Shown here piece by piece: positions 31,294 through 39,284 of a stretch of DNA of 64,000 nt. The notes beneath the pieces were generated by a model that was not told the DNA's origin, searched no databases, and worked only from the letters and a program-made list of their open reading frames with translations. Each line of letters opens with the position of its first letter. Position 1 is the first letter of the stretch. The stretch is from Lysobacter antibioticus (lineage in GTDB: Bacteria; Pseudomonadota; Gammaproteobacteria; Xanthomonadales; Xanthomonadaceae), in the NCBI RefSeq assembly GCF_001442535.1, contig NZ_CP013141.1:1179602-1243601 (forward strand), in the 5' to 3' direction. A program made the translations under genes and the position numbers.

Positions 31294-31938
31294 ATGCGCT
31301 GGATCGTATTGCCCTCGCTCTTGCTCGCCGTGGCGGCCTGCAAGCCGGCCCGGCCTCCGGTAAGCGGCATCGACCGCACCACGGTCGAGATCGAGCGCAG
31401 CGGTTGCCTCGATAGCTGTCCGACCTACAAGCTCAGGATCAACTCGGACGGCGTCGCGATCTTCAGCGCCCGCGACTTCACCGGCCGCCACCCGCTGCGC
31501 AGCGCCAGCGGCGACCTGGCGATTCCGTACGAACTCTCGGCTCAGGATCGACGCGCCTTGTTCGCTCGGGTGAACTCCAAGGCCTTTGCCGAGTTGCAGC
31601 CGGAGTACTCCGCGGGCGTCTCCGATGGCCCGACCTCCACGATCACCGTAAGCACGCCCTCCGGCGAGCGCCGCGTCGTCCAGAACGCCGTCGCCTGCCT
31701 GCGCGACCGCAAGAAACCGGGCGCCCTGTCGTCCACCTCGATCGACAAACGCGCCCGTTTCGTCCCCGACGTGTTCTGCGAGACCGTCGACCTGATCGAG
31801 ACCGCCAGCTGCGCCGGCTACTGGTCGGCCGAAACTCGTCCGCCGCAAGACCCGAACGACCCCAGGCTGTCGCCGCCGACACGCTGCCGGTTGCCGTCGT
31901 TCGGTCGGGTGCCGAATGCGGGCGCCTCGCCCCCATGA
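31294..31938 (+). CDS. DUF6438-type lipoprotein
   Basis: 214 residues. AGGAGG precedes the ATG, and the signal peptide MRWIVLPSLLLAVAACKP has a lipobox. The domain start VEIERSGCLDSCPTYKLRINSDGVAIF fits the DUF6438 consensus, with its Cys-x3-Cys pair. Two further Cys (VACLRD and DVFCETVDL) could form a disulfide. Function unknown; periplasmic-facing. It starts 31 bp after the LOG gene. Confidence 0.75.
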   Translation: MRWIVLPSLLLAVAACKPARPPVSGIDRTTVEIERSGCLDSCPTYKLRINSDGVAIFSARDFTGRHPLRSASGDLAIPYELSAQDRRALFARVNSKAFAELQPEYSAGVSDGPTSTITVSTPSGERRVVQNAVACLRDRKKPGALSSTSIDKRARFVPDVFCETVDLIETASCAGYWSAETRPPQDPNDPRLSPPTRCRLPSFGRVPNAGASPP

Positions 31939-32222
31939 GGCCTGCGAATCTCTCCCTGTAGGAGCGGCGTGAGCCGCAACCGCGTTCCTTCGATCTAGCG
32001 TCGTCGCTCGCCGCAGCCCCGGGGTAGGAGCGACGCGAGTCGCGACCGCACTCTGACGGCCTGGCGGCGCTGTTCGACGCGGTTCCTGTAGGAGCAGCGT
32101 AAGCCGCGACCGCGCCGTAACGGGTTTGCGGCGTTTCTCTCAAGCTAGATCAAGCTAGATCAAGCTAGATCAAGATCCAGAACCAGATCCAGATCCAGAT
32201 CCAGATCCAGATCCAGATCAAA
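31939..32222. repeat. short-core repeats plus two microsatellites
   Basis: Three forward copies of the TAGGAGCGRCGYGAG core (about 31962, 32025 and 32092) are followed by CAAGCTAGAT x3 (32141-32170) and (CCAGAT)6 (32183-32218). This block is the reverse-oriented relative of 34052-34335. No gene is visible. Confidence 0.85.
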
Positions 32223-32291
32223 CGCTAAAAGCTTCCGCCACTAAAGCGGCGGGTTACTTTCTTTTGTCATAAGCAACAAAAGAAAGCTAAC
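32223..32291 (+). repeat. composite hairpin repeat, copy 4, left part
   Basis: The CCGCC/GGCGG stem-loop and the H1 hairpin (from 32252) are identical to copy 1 up to GCTAAC, where the IS30 element is inserted. The right part resumes at 33432. Confidence 0.85.
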
Positions 32292-33431
32292 TGCACTGTC
32301 AACGTCTAAGTGCAGCAAACGAGTCGAAAACACTCTGACGAACCTTCGCGGCTAACTCAGGCATGCCCAGCTCACGCAAGAACACCACCGCCGGGAATTG
32401 ATAGCCCAACGACGCCCGTGGCCGCGTGTTGAACTCATGAGCGATTCGATCCAATTGCCGTTGCGTGTAGCCCGACAGATCGGTGCCCTTCGGAAAATAT
32501 TGCCGGAGCAGACCGTTGGTGTTCTCGCAGATGCCGCGCTGCCAAGGACTGCTTGGGTCAGCGAAGTAGACCGATACGTTGGTGCGCTGGGTCAATACCC
32601 GATGCAGCGCCATCTCCTTGCCCTGGTCGTAGGTCAGCGTCTGCCTCGCCGATAGCGGCAAACGACGCAGCACCCGGCTGAATCCCTCCAGCGCGTCAGC
32701 GGCCGTGCAACCACGCATCCGCGCCAGCACCGTGAACAGGGTCTTGCGGTCCACCAGCACGCCGATCGCCGAAGCGTTGCGTGCGCCGACCAGGAAATCG
32801 CCTTCCCAGTGGCCGGGCACCAGGCGTTCGGTGGCGGCGGGCGGACGCAGGTGAATACTCTGCACATCCAGCATCCGACCGCGCCGCTCCGGGCCCCGTG
32901 CGGACGAACGGCGGGCAGCGCGCTGCTGCTTCAGTAAACGAGTCAGCTCCCGCCGAATGGGGCCACGGGGCATGGCATAAATCGCCGTATAGATGGTCTC
33001 GTGCGACACCCGCCACTCCGGTCGGTCAGGATATTCTTCGCGCAGTCCCTGGCTGATCTGACGTGGCGACCAATAACGTGCCAGTCGCCGCTGCACCTCC
33101 AGCCACAAGGCACTGTCGGCGCTCAGCTTGCGCTCGCGTCGCGCTCGACGGCGCAAGCGCCGCGCCCGTTCGCCAGCACGAACCGCATCATAGCCTCGCC
33201 GGGGTCGACCCAGCGCCGGGGTGGGCCCCGGCGTACGCACCCCATTGCGGGCCAATTCGCGCGACACGCTGCTATCGGCACGCCCCAACATTCGGGCGAT
33301 AGCGCGGCCGCTATGGCCATGCTGCTTCATGGCCATGAGCACACCGCGTTCTTCGGCGCTGAAGTGGCTGTACTGGGTTCCCATGCGCTGACCTCAAGGG
33401 TGGGTGATGCGCTTGAGGTTAGACAGTGCAC
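32292..33431. mobile_element. IS30-family insertion sequence, 1140 bp
   Basis: Ends are TGCACTGTCAAC on the left and, read inward from the right, TGCACTGTCTAAC, so the terminal inverted repeats share TGCACTGTC. It is flanked by a 2-bp direct repeat AC (32290-32291 and 33432-33433); removing one AC and the element restores the GTAACCAAAG-type sequence of the empty copy at 2255-2266. It contains one intact transposase gene. Confidence 0.9.
32299..33384 (-). CDS. IS30-family transposase
   Basis: 361 residues, full length. The N-terminal helix-turn-helix is FSAEERGVLMAMKQHGHSGRAIARMLGRADSSVSREL. The DDE catalytic core shows GHWEGDFLVGA (first Asp), LTYDQGKEM (second Asp) and SSPWQRGICENTNGLLRQYFPKGTDL (Glu). 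No frameshift or stop, so the element may be active. It lies wholly inside the insertion sequence. Confidence 0.95.
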   Translation of the reverse strand: MGTQYSHFSAEERGVLMAMKQHGHSGRAIARMLGRADSSVSRELARNGVRTPGPTPALGRPRRGYDAVRAGERARRLRRRARRERKLSADSALWLEVQRRLARYWSPRQISQGLREEYPDRPEWRVSHETIYTAIYAMPRGPIRRELTRLLKQQRAARRSSARGPERRGRMLDVQSIHLRPPAATERLVPGHWEGDFLVGARNASAIGVLVDRKTLFTVLARMRGCTAADALEGFSRVLRRLPLSARQTLTYDQGKEMALHRVLTQRTNVSVYFADPSSPWQRGICENTNGLLRQYFPKGTDLSGYTQRQLDRIAHEFNTRPRASLGYQFPAVVFLRELGMPELAAKVRQSVFDSFAALRR

Positions 33432-33585
33432 ACCAAAGAAGTTGCTTCTCTTTGAATCACAGGCCCGCACGTTCGTTGCCGACGCAGGGATTTTTCATAC
33501 GGGACATCCCTGTCCCGATGAAAAACGGCGCGCATCCCTGCGCGCCGCCCTCCGGGTCTCCGATTGCCTTCGCTAGTGCGAATCG
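33432..33585 (+). repeat. composite hairpin repeat, copy 4, right part
   Basis: Continues copy 4 after the IS. H2 at 33491-33525 and H3 at 33526-33547 match copy 1 (CGGGACA/TGTCCCG and CGGCGCGCA/TGCGCGCCG). A forward short core at 33632 and a reverse one at about 33696-33719 follow. Confidence 0.85.
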
Positions 33586-33732
33586 GCGCACAGCAACGGC
33601 AACCGCTACGACGGCTCGTTCAGGCGCTGGGGTAGGAGCGGCGCGAGCCGCGACCGCGATCCGCGGCCGCCGGCGCGAGTGATCGTGGTTGCTTGGCCGC
33701 GGCTCACGCCGCTCCTACATAGGCGGATCACC

Positions 33733-33770
<38 letters not shown>

Positions 33771-33804
33771 GAATAGCTTGGCGCAGCGACGAGCTCGCGA
33801 GAAC

Positions 33805-34050
33805 ACCTGGAGACCCGGAGGGCGGCGCACAGGACGTGCGCCGTTTTTCGATAGGACAAGGATGTCCTATCGAAAAATCCCGGCGCATGCGGCGAACTCG
33901 CAAGGGAGCTTCGTCAAGGAAAAGCATTTTTCTTTGGTGACTTTCTTTTGTTGCTTTGGACAAAAGAAAGTTACCCGCCGCTTTAGTGGCGGAAGCTCTA
34001 GGCGTTTGATCTTGATCCTCATCTTTCTTGAGCGATACGCCACGAGACCG
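33805..34050 (-). repeat. composite hairpin repeat, copy 5
   Basis: Reverse copy. H3 at 33823-33843 pairs CGGCGCAC with GTGCGCCG. H2 at 33844-33877 pairs TCGATAGGACA with TGTCCTATCGA. H1 at 33941-33970 pairs CTTTCTTTTGT with ACAAAAGAAAG. Confidence 0.85.
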
Positions 34051-34051
34051 C

Positions 34052-34335
34052 CAGAGCGCGGTCGCGACTCGCGTCGCTCCTACCCTGGGACTGCGGCGAA
34101 CGACGACGCCAGATCGAAAGAACGCGGTCGCAGCTTATGACCGAAGGAAATCCAGTAGGACGCCGCTCCTGCAGGAACCGCGACGAACAGCGCCGCGAGG
34201 CCGTCAGAGCGCGGTCGCGACTCGCGTCGCTCCTACCCTGGACTGCGGCGAGCGACGACGCCAGATCGAAAGACCGCGGTCGCGGCTTGTGACCGAAGGA
34301 AATCCAGTAGGACACCTACTCCTACAGGAAGCTGC
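34052..34335. repeat. 153-bp tandem repeat, nearly two units
   Basis: Units start at 34052 and 34205. Each has a reverse short core (GCGGTCGCGACTCGCGTCGC), a spacer CCAGATCGAAAGA and GAAATCCAGTAGGA. From here to 34445 nothing else is recognisable. Confidence 0.8.
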
Positions 34336-34445
34336 CACCAGTAACGCCCTCTCCCAGCCGAAATAGCCCGATCCGTCCTCGGCTATCATCTCCAACCACC
34401 GCCCGCACGGCGCCAGCCAGGGCCGTACAGCCGCCAGAGCACGCA

Positions 34446-35438
<993 letters not shown>

Positions 35439-35498
35439 TTGGCATTGCAGCGGCGCGGCGCGTCGCTACAATCGGCCGCAGGTTCTTGGGGGAAACAC

Positions 35499-35870
35499 AT
35501 GGCGCGTATTCTGATCGTCGACGATTCGCCGTCCCAGCTGAAGGGCATTCGTCGCATCGTCGAAAAACTGGGGCATGAAGCCTTGACCGCAGAAGACGGC
35601 GCCGCCGGCGTCGAAGCGGCCAAGCGCGAGCTGCCCGATATGATCCTGATGGACGTGGTGATGCCGAACCTCAACGGGTTCCAGGCGACGCGCTCGATTT
35701 GCCGCGAATCCACGACGAAACACATCCCGATCGTGCTGGTCACGACCAAGGACCAGGACACCGACCGCGTCTGGGGCATGCGCCAGGGCGCCAAGGCCTA
35801 CATCACCAAGCCGTTCAGCGAGACCGATCTGTCCGAGATCATCGCGCAGTTGCTGCCCTCGGCCGCCTGA
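35499..35870 (+). CDS. single-domain response regulator, PilH-like
   Basis: 123 residues, a lone CheY-type receiver. ARILIVDDSPSQ holds the acidic pair, PDMILMDVVMPNLNG the phospho-acceptor Asp, LVTTKDQDTDRVWG the conserved Thr and AYITKPFSE the Lys. The sequence most resembles PilH/PilG of type IV pilus chemosensory systems. No pil genes are adjacent here, so the assignment is by sequence only. A terminator follows. Confidence 0.85.
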   Translation: MARILIVDDSPSQLKGIRRIVEKLGHEALTAEDGAAGVEAAKRELPDMILMDVVMPNLNGFQATRSICRESTTKHIPIVLVTTKDQDTDRVWGMRQGAKAYITKPFSETDLSEIIAQLLPSAA

Positions 35871-35924
35871 ATGCGTGGCGTGGAAGGCTTCTGATACAGG
35901 CCCAACCCACGCAGCAGACCGACG

Positions 35925-35950
35925 AACCCGGCGCGAGCCGGGTTTTTCTT
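35925..35950 (+). terminator. rho-independent terminator after the response regulator
   Basis: Stem AACCCGG/CCGGGTT around a 6-nt loop, followed by TTTCTTTT. Confidence 0.85.
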
Positions 35951-36041
35951 TTCCAGGTGCCGCTGGCGCCGTCGCCGCACGGGCCAGCCCGCCGAGAGCG
36001 GCGCCGGCCAAGCCTGGCGCGACCGATGGCCGCGGCGGCGC

Positions 36042-36935
36042 TCAGACCCGCCGCCAATCCTCGCCGAAGGCCACCCGCATCGCCTCGTAAGCATCGTGCT
36101 GGGCCGGCGTTTCCGCTCGCGGCGCCAGCACTTCCAGTTCGACGATCTGGTCGCCCGCCGCCGTACCGGGCAAACCGCGGCCGCGCAGGCGCAGCTTGCG
36201 CCCCGCCTCGGAGTTGGCCGGGATCTTGAGTTCGACCGGGCCGCCCAGGGTCGGCACGCTGATGGTCGCGCCAAGCGCGGCTTCCCACGGCGCCAACGGC
36301 AACATGTAGATCACGTTGCGGCCGTCGACTTCGAAATGCGGGTGCGCGGCGTATTCGATCTCGAGCAGTAGGTCGCCGTGCGCGCCCTGCCCGGCCAGGC
36401 GAATCAGTTGCCCGGGTCGCACGCCCTTCGGCACGCGTACGTCGAGGGTCTTGTTGTTGACCGAAATGCGGATGCTGCCGCCTTCGTAGACCGTTTCCAG
36501 CGACACCGCGAGCTTGGCCCGGGTATCGCCGCGCGGCGGCGCGCTGCGGGCGCCCTGCTGGCCGAAACCGCCGGCCGCCGAACGGCCGCGCCCGAACAGG
36601 GTCTCGAAGAAATCGCTGAAGCCGCCGCCGGCGCCACCGCCGGCGAAGATCTCCTCGAAGTCGGGGCTGCCGCCGCCGTAGCCGCCCGCGGTGGGCTGCA
36701 CTTCGTCGCCGGGCCGGTAGCCGCGTGCACGCAGCTGATCGTAGGCGGTGCGCTTGTGCGGGTCGCGCAGCGCCTCGTAGGCCTCGTTGACGGCCTTGAA
36801 CTTCTCCTCCGCGCCGGCCTCCTTGCTGACATCGGGATGGTACTTTCGCGCCAGGCGACGATAGGCCGTCTTGATCTCGGCCTCGCCGGCGCTCGGCTCC
36901 AGGCCGAGGGTTTCGTAGTAATCCTTGAACTGCAT
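36042..36935 (-). CDS. CbpA-like DnaJ-domain co-chaperone
   Basis: 297 residues. N-terminal J domain (1-70) with the HPD motif in RKYHPDVS, a Gly/Phe-rich linker (about 80-130: GGGSPDFEEIFAGGG, GGFSDFFETLFGRG) and two DnaJ C-terminal substrate-binding domains. The Cys-rich zinc finger of DnaJ is absent, as in CbpA. It should stimulate an Hsp70 ATPase. Start chosen for GGAG 8 nt upstream of MQFKDYYETLGL. Confidence 0.92.
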   Translation of the reverse strand: MQFKDYYETLGLEPSAGEAEIKTAYRRLARKYHPDVSKEAGAEEKFKAVNEAYEALRDPHKRTAYDQLRARGYRPGDEVQPTAGGYGGGSPDFEEIFAGGGAGGGFSDFFETLFGRGRSAAGGFGQQGARSAPPRGDTRAKLAVSLETVYEGGSIRISVNNKTLDVRVPKGVRPGQLIRLAGQGAHGDLLLEIEYAAHPHFEVDGRNVIYMLPLAPWEAALGATISVPTLGGPVELKIPANSEAGRKLRLRGRGLPGTAAGDQIVELEVLAPRAETPAQHDAYEAMRVAFGEDWRRV

Positions 36936-37097
36936 CGTTGCTCCCCGCTCGCAAGCGCCATACGCGGCGCAGCCCACTCACGCCGTCTTGACGCATCATT
37001 AGCCTGACAGCATGGCGGCGACGATCGCGATTTCAAGTCGCGTTGACGCGGTATTTAGAACCTGCTGCCTAGACTCGAACCCCCACAGGAGATTTCC

Positions 37098-37574
37098 ATG
37101 AGCATCCAGGTCGGCGAACGCCTTCCCGAAGTCGTACTCAAGCGCATCAACGAAGGCATCGAGAGCGTCGATACCCGGGCCCTGTTCGACGGCCGCAAGG
37201 CCGTGCTGTTCGCGGTGCCGGGCGCCTTCACCCCGACCTGCTCGGAGAAGCACCTGCCCGGGTTCGTCCAGCATTTCCAGGAGTTCCGCGACAAGGGCAT
37301 CGAAGTGCTGTGCCTGGCCGTCAACGACCCGTTCGTGATGCAGGCCTGGGCGCAGAGTCAGCACGCTCCGGACGGCATGATCATGCTGGCCGACGGCAAC
37401 GGCGACTTCACCCGCGCGCTCGGTCTGGAACTCGATGCCAGCGCCTACGGCATGGGCACGCGCGCCAAGCGCTTCGCTCTGTACGCAGACGATGGCGTGG
37501 TCAAGCAACTGCACGTCGAAGAACCCGGCGAGTACCGGGTGTCCTCGGCCGAGTACATGCTGCAACAGGTCTGA
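37098..37574 (+). CDS. peroxiredoxin, Prx5 type
   Basis: 158 residues. The active site PGAFTPTCSEKHLPGF contains the peroxidatic Cys of the Prx5 group, which reduces hydrogen peroxide and organic peroxides with glutathione/glutaredoxin or thioredoxin. No second obvious resolving Cys in the usual position apart from LCLAVND. AGGAG lies 7 nt before the ATG. It is followed at 128 bp by a ferritin-like gene. Confidence 0.93.
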   Translation: MSIQVGERLPEVVLKRINEGIESVDTRALFDGRKAVLFAVPGAFTPTCSEKHLPGFVQHFQEFRDKGIEVLCLAVNDPFVMQAWAQSQHAPDGMIMLADGNGDFTRALGLELDASAYGMGTRAKRFALYADDGVVKQLHVEEPGEYRVSSAEYMLQQV

Positions 37575-37701
37575 GCCACGGCCGGCCCGGATCGCTGCAG
37601 GTCCGGGCCGGCTGCTTCATCCACGCGCACAGCAGCGTTTCCCTTACAACCGCCCGCACGAGGTTTCCCCGCTCTCTTCCCCCGACCAGCCAGGAGGCAC
37701 C

Positions 37702-38304
37702 ATGCCTGCCAAGCCCGTCAGCAAGACCGGCGCCCGTTCGACGCCCGCGCAGCCGTCCGCCGGCAAACCCTCGGCGTTCGTCGCCGACCTCGCCACCATC
37801 CGCGCCCGTGCCCGCAAGCACATCGAAGACGGCGCGATCACCGACAGCTACCGCGCCGATCGCGAGGCAGTGATCAAGCTGCTCAACGAAGCCCTGGCGA
37901 CCGAGATCGTCTGCGTGCTGCGCTACAAGCGCCACTACTTCATGGCCAGCGGCCTGATGGCCGACGCGATCAAGGCCGAATTCCTCGAACACGCCAACGA
38001 AGAACAGGTGCATGCCGATCGCATCGCCGAACGCATCGTGCAACTCGGCGGCGCCCCCGATTTCAATCCCGACGTGCTGTCCAAGCGCGCGCACGCCGAA
38101 TACGTCGAAGGCACCGACCTGCGCGACATGGTCAAGGAGGATCTGGTCGCCGAACGCATCGCGATCGACAGCTATCGGCAGATCATCGATTACATCGGCG
38201 ACCGGGACACCACCACCAAGCGCCTGATGGAGTCCATCCTGGCGCAGGAAGAAGAACACGCCGACGAACTGGCCGATCTGCTCAACGGTTTGACCGGCAA
38301 GTAA
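37702..38304 (+). CDS. ferritin-like (bacterioferritin-type) protein
   Basis: 200 residues. A roughly 25-residue Ala/Pro/Lys-rich N-terminal tail precedes a four-helix bundle with four acidic iron-site helices: EALATEIVCVLRYKRHYF, EFLEHANEEQVHADRIAERI, EDLVAERIAIDSYRQII and ILAQEEEHADELADLL. It probably oxidises and stores iron or protects DNA from oxidative damage, consistent with the peroxiredoxin gene just upstream. AGGAGG lies 5 nt before the ATG. Confidence 0.88.
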   Translation: MPAKPVSKTGARSTPAQPSAGKPSAFVADLATIRARARKHIEDGAITDSYRADREAVIKLLNEALATEIVCVLRYKRHYFMASGLMADAIKAEFLEHANEEQVHADRIAERIVQLGGAPDFNPDVLSKRAHAEYVEGTDLRDMVKEDLVAERIAIDSYRQIIDYIGDRDTTTKRLMESILAQEEEHADELADLLNGLTGK

Positions 38305-38329
38305 GCCGGAGTTACCGAGGCGGCGCTCC

Positions 38330-38535
38330 CCGCCTTGGTACGAGCGGCGTGAGGCCAGCTCCGTCGCTTCGGTTGTCGCGGCTTGCGCCGCTCCTACCCC
38401 GCGCCGATCGCGATCTTCGATCGGCGGCGACGGCGTTGCGTGCTCCGCGCGTCCCTCGGTCGCGGCTCATGCCGCTCCTACACGAGCAACTGCGTCCTGC
38501 CGCCGTAGGAGCGGCGCGAGCCGCGACCGCGATGC
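38330..38535. repeat. four short GC-rich cores in alternating orientation
   Basis: Forward and reverse TAGGAGCGGCGCGAG-type cores at about 38338, 38376, 38458 and 38503 fill the gap between the ferritin-like gene and the quinone reductase gene. No terminator with a T-run is seen. Confidence 0.75.
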
Positions 38536-38555
38536 CTCCCGTTTGCGTCGCCGCC

Positions 38556-39158
38556 TCAGGCGGCTTCCCCCTGCTCGGCCTCGGCGAACAGGCCGCGGCC
38601 GAGCGCGAAGGCCGTGCGCAGATGCGCCGCGGCTTCGTCGGGGTTGGTGTGCAGCAACAGTTCCGAGGTCAGCACGCGGGCGCCGCAATAATCGAAGATG
38701 CCGTGGTCGATCTGGGTCTTCATCGCCACGTCGTAGCCGTGTTTGCGGTAGGTGCCCGGGCCGGCGCCGCCGACGCCGAGCAAATGCACGCGCAGATGCT
38801 GCAGTTTCTTGACCACCCGCCCGTCGCGTTCCTCGTAAGCCCAGCCGTTGGCGAATACCCGGTCGATCCAGCCCTTCAACAGGCCCGGCATCGACCACCA
38901 GTACACCGGGAACACCAAGGCCAGCGCATCGGCCCGGTCGATCCGCGCCTGCTCGGCGCGCACGTCCTCGGGCGCGGCAGCGCGCAGGTAAAAGCCGGCG
39001 ACGTCGTCGTTGTTGAAGCGCGGGTCGAAGCCTTCGGCGGCCAGGTCGGCGACCTCGAAGGCGTGACCCGACTGCGACAGCCCGTCCGCCAGTTGCGCGG
39101 CGACGGCATGGGTGAGCGACTGCGGGTCGGGATGGGCGACGACGATGAGTGCGTTCAT
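38556..39158 (-). CDS. flavodoxin-fold NAD(P)H:quinone oxidoreductase
   Basis: 200 residues. NALIVVAHPDPQSLTHAVA is the FMN-binding start of MdaB/KefF-type reductases; FPVYWWSMPGLLKGWIDRVFANGWAYEE is the conserved core and GVGGAGPGTYRKHGYD lines the active site. Two-electron reduction of quinones or related electrophiles. ATG chosen at the start of homology; an in-frame TTG lies 15 bp upstream. A perfect palindrome lies 37 bp upstream, suggesting repressor control. Confidence 0.88.
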   Translation of the reverse strand: MNALIVVAHPDPQSLTHAVAAQLADGLSQSGHAFEVADLAAEGFDPRFNNDDVAGFYLRAAAPEDVRAEQARIDRADALALVFPVYWWSMPGLLKGWIDRVFANGWAYEERDGRVVKKLQHLRVHLLGVGGAGPGTYRKHGYDVAMKTQIDHGIFDYCGARVLTSELLLHTNPDEAAAHLRTAFALGRGLFAEAEQGEAA

Positions 39159-39194
39159 GAGGGTATCCGGCAAAAGAAAGATTAATTACCAAAA

Positions 39195-39217
39195 GTAACT
39201 TACTAGATGTAAGTTAC
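39195..39217 (-). promoter_or_regulatory. candidate operator of the quinone reductase gene
   Basis: Perfect palindrome: GTAACTTAC (39195-39203), spacer TAGAT, GTAAGTTAC (39209-39217). On the minus strand it covers a possible -35 (TTACAT) and spacer of a promoter with a TAATTA -10. HxlR-type thiol-sensing repressors commonly control such reductases from palindromes of this kind; no regulator gene is adjacent. Confidence 0.65.
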
Positions 39218-39284
39218 CTTTCGTATGTTTCTTCGTCAAGCGCCAGGGCGCCCTGCGCGGGCCAACTCGCGCCTCGTGCGCGCC

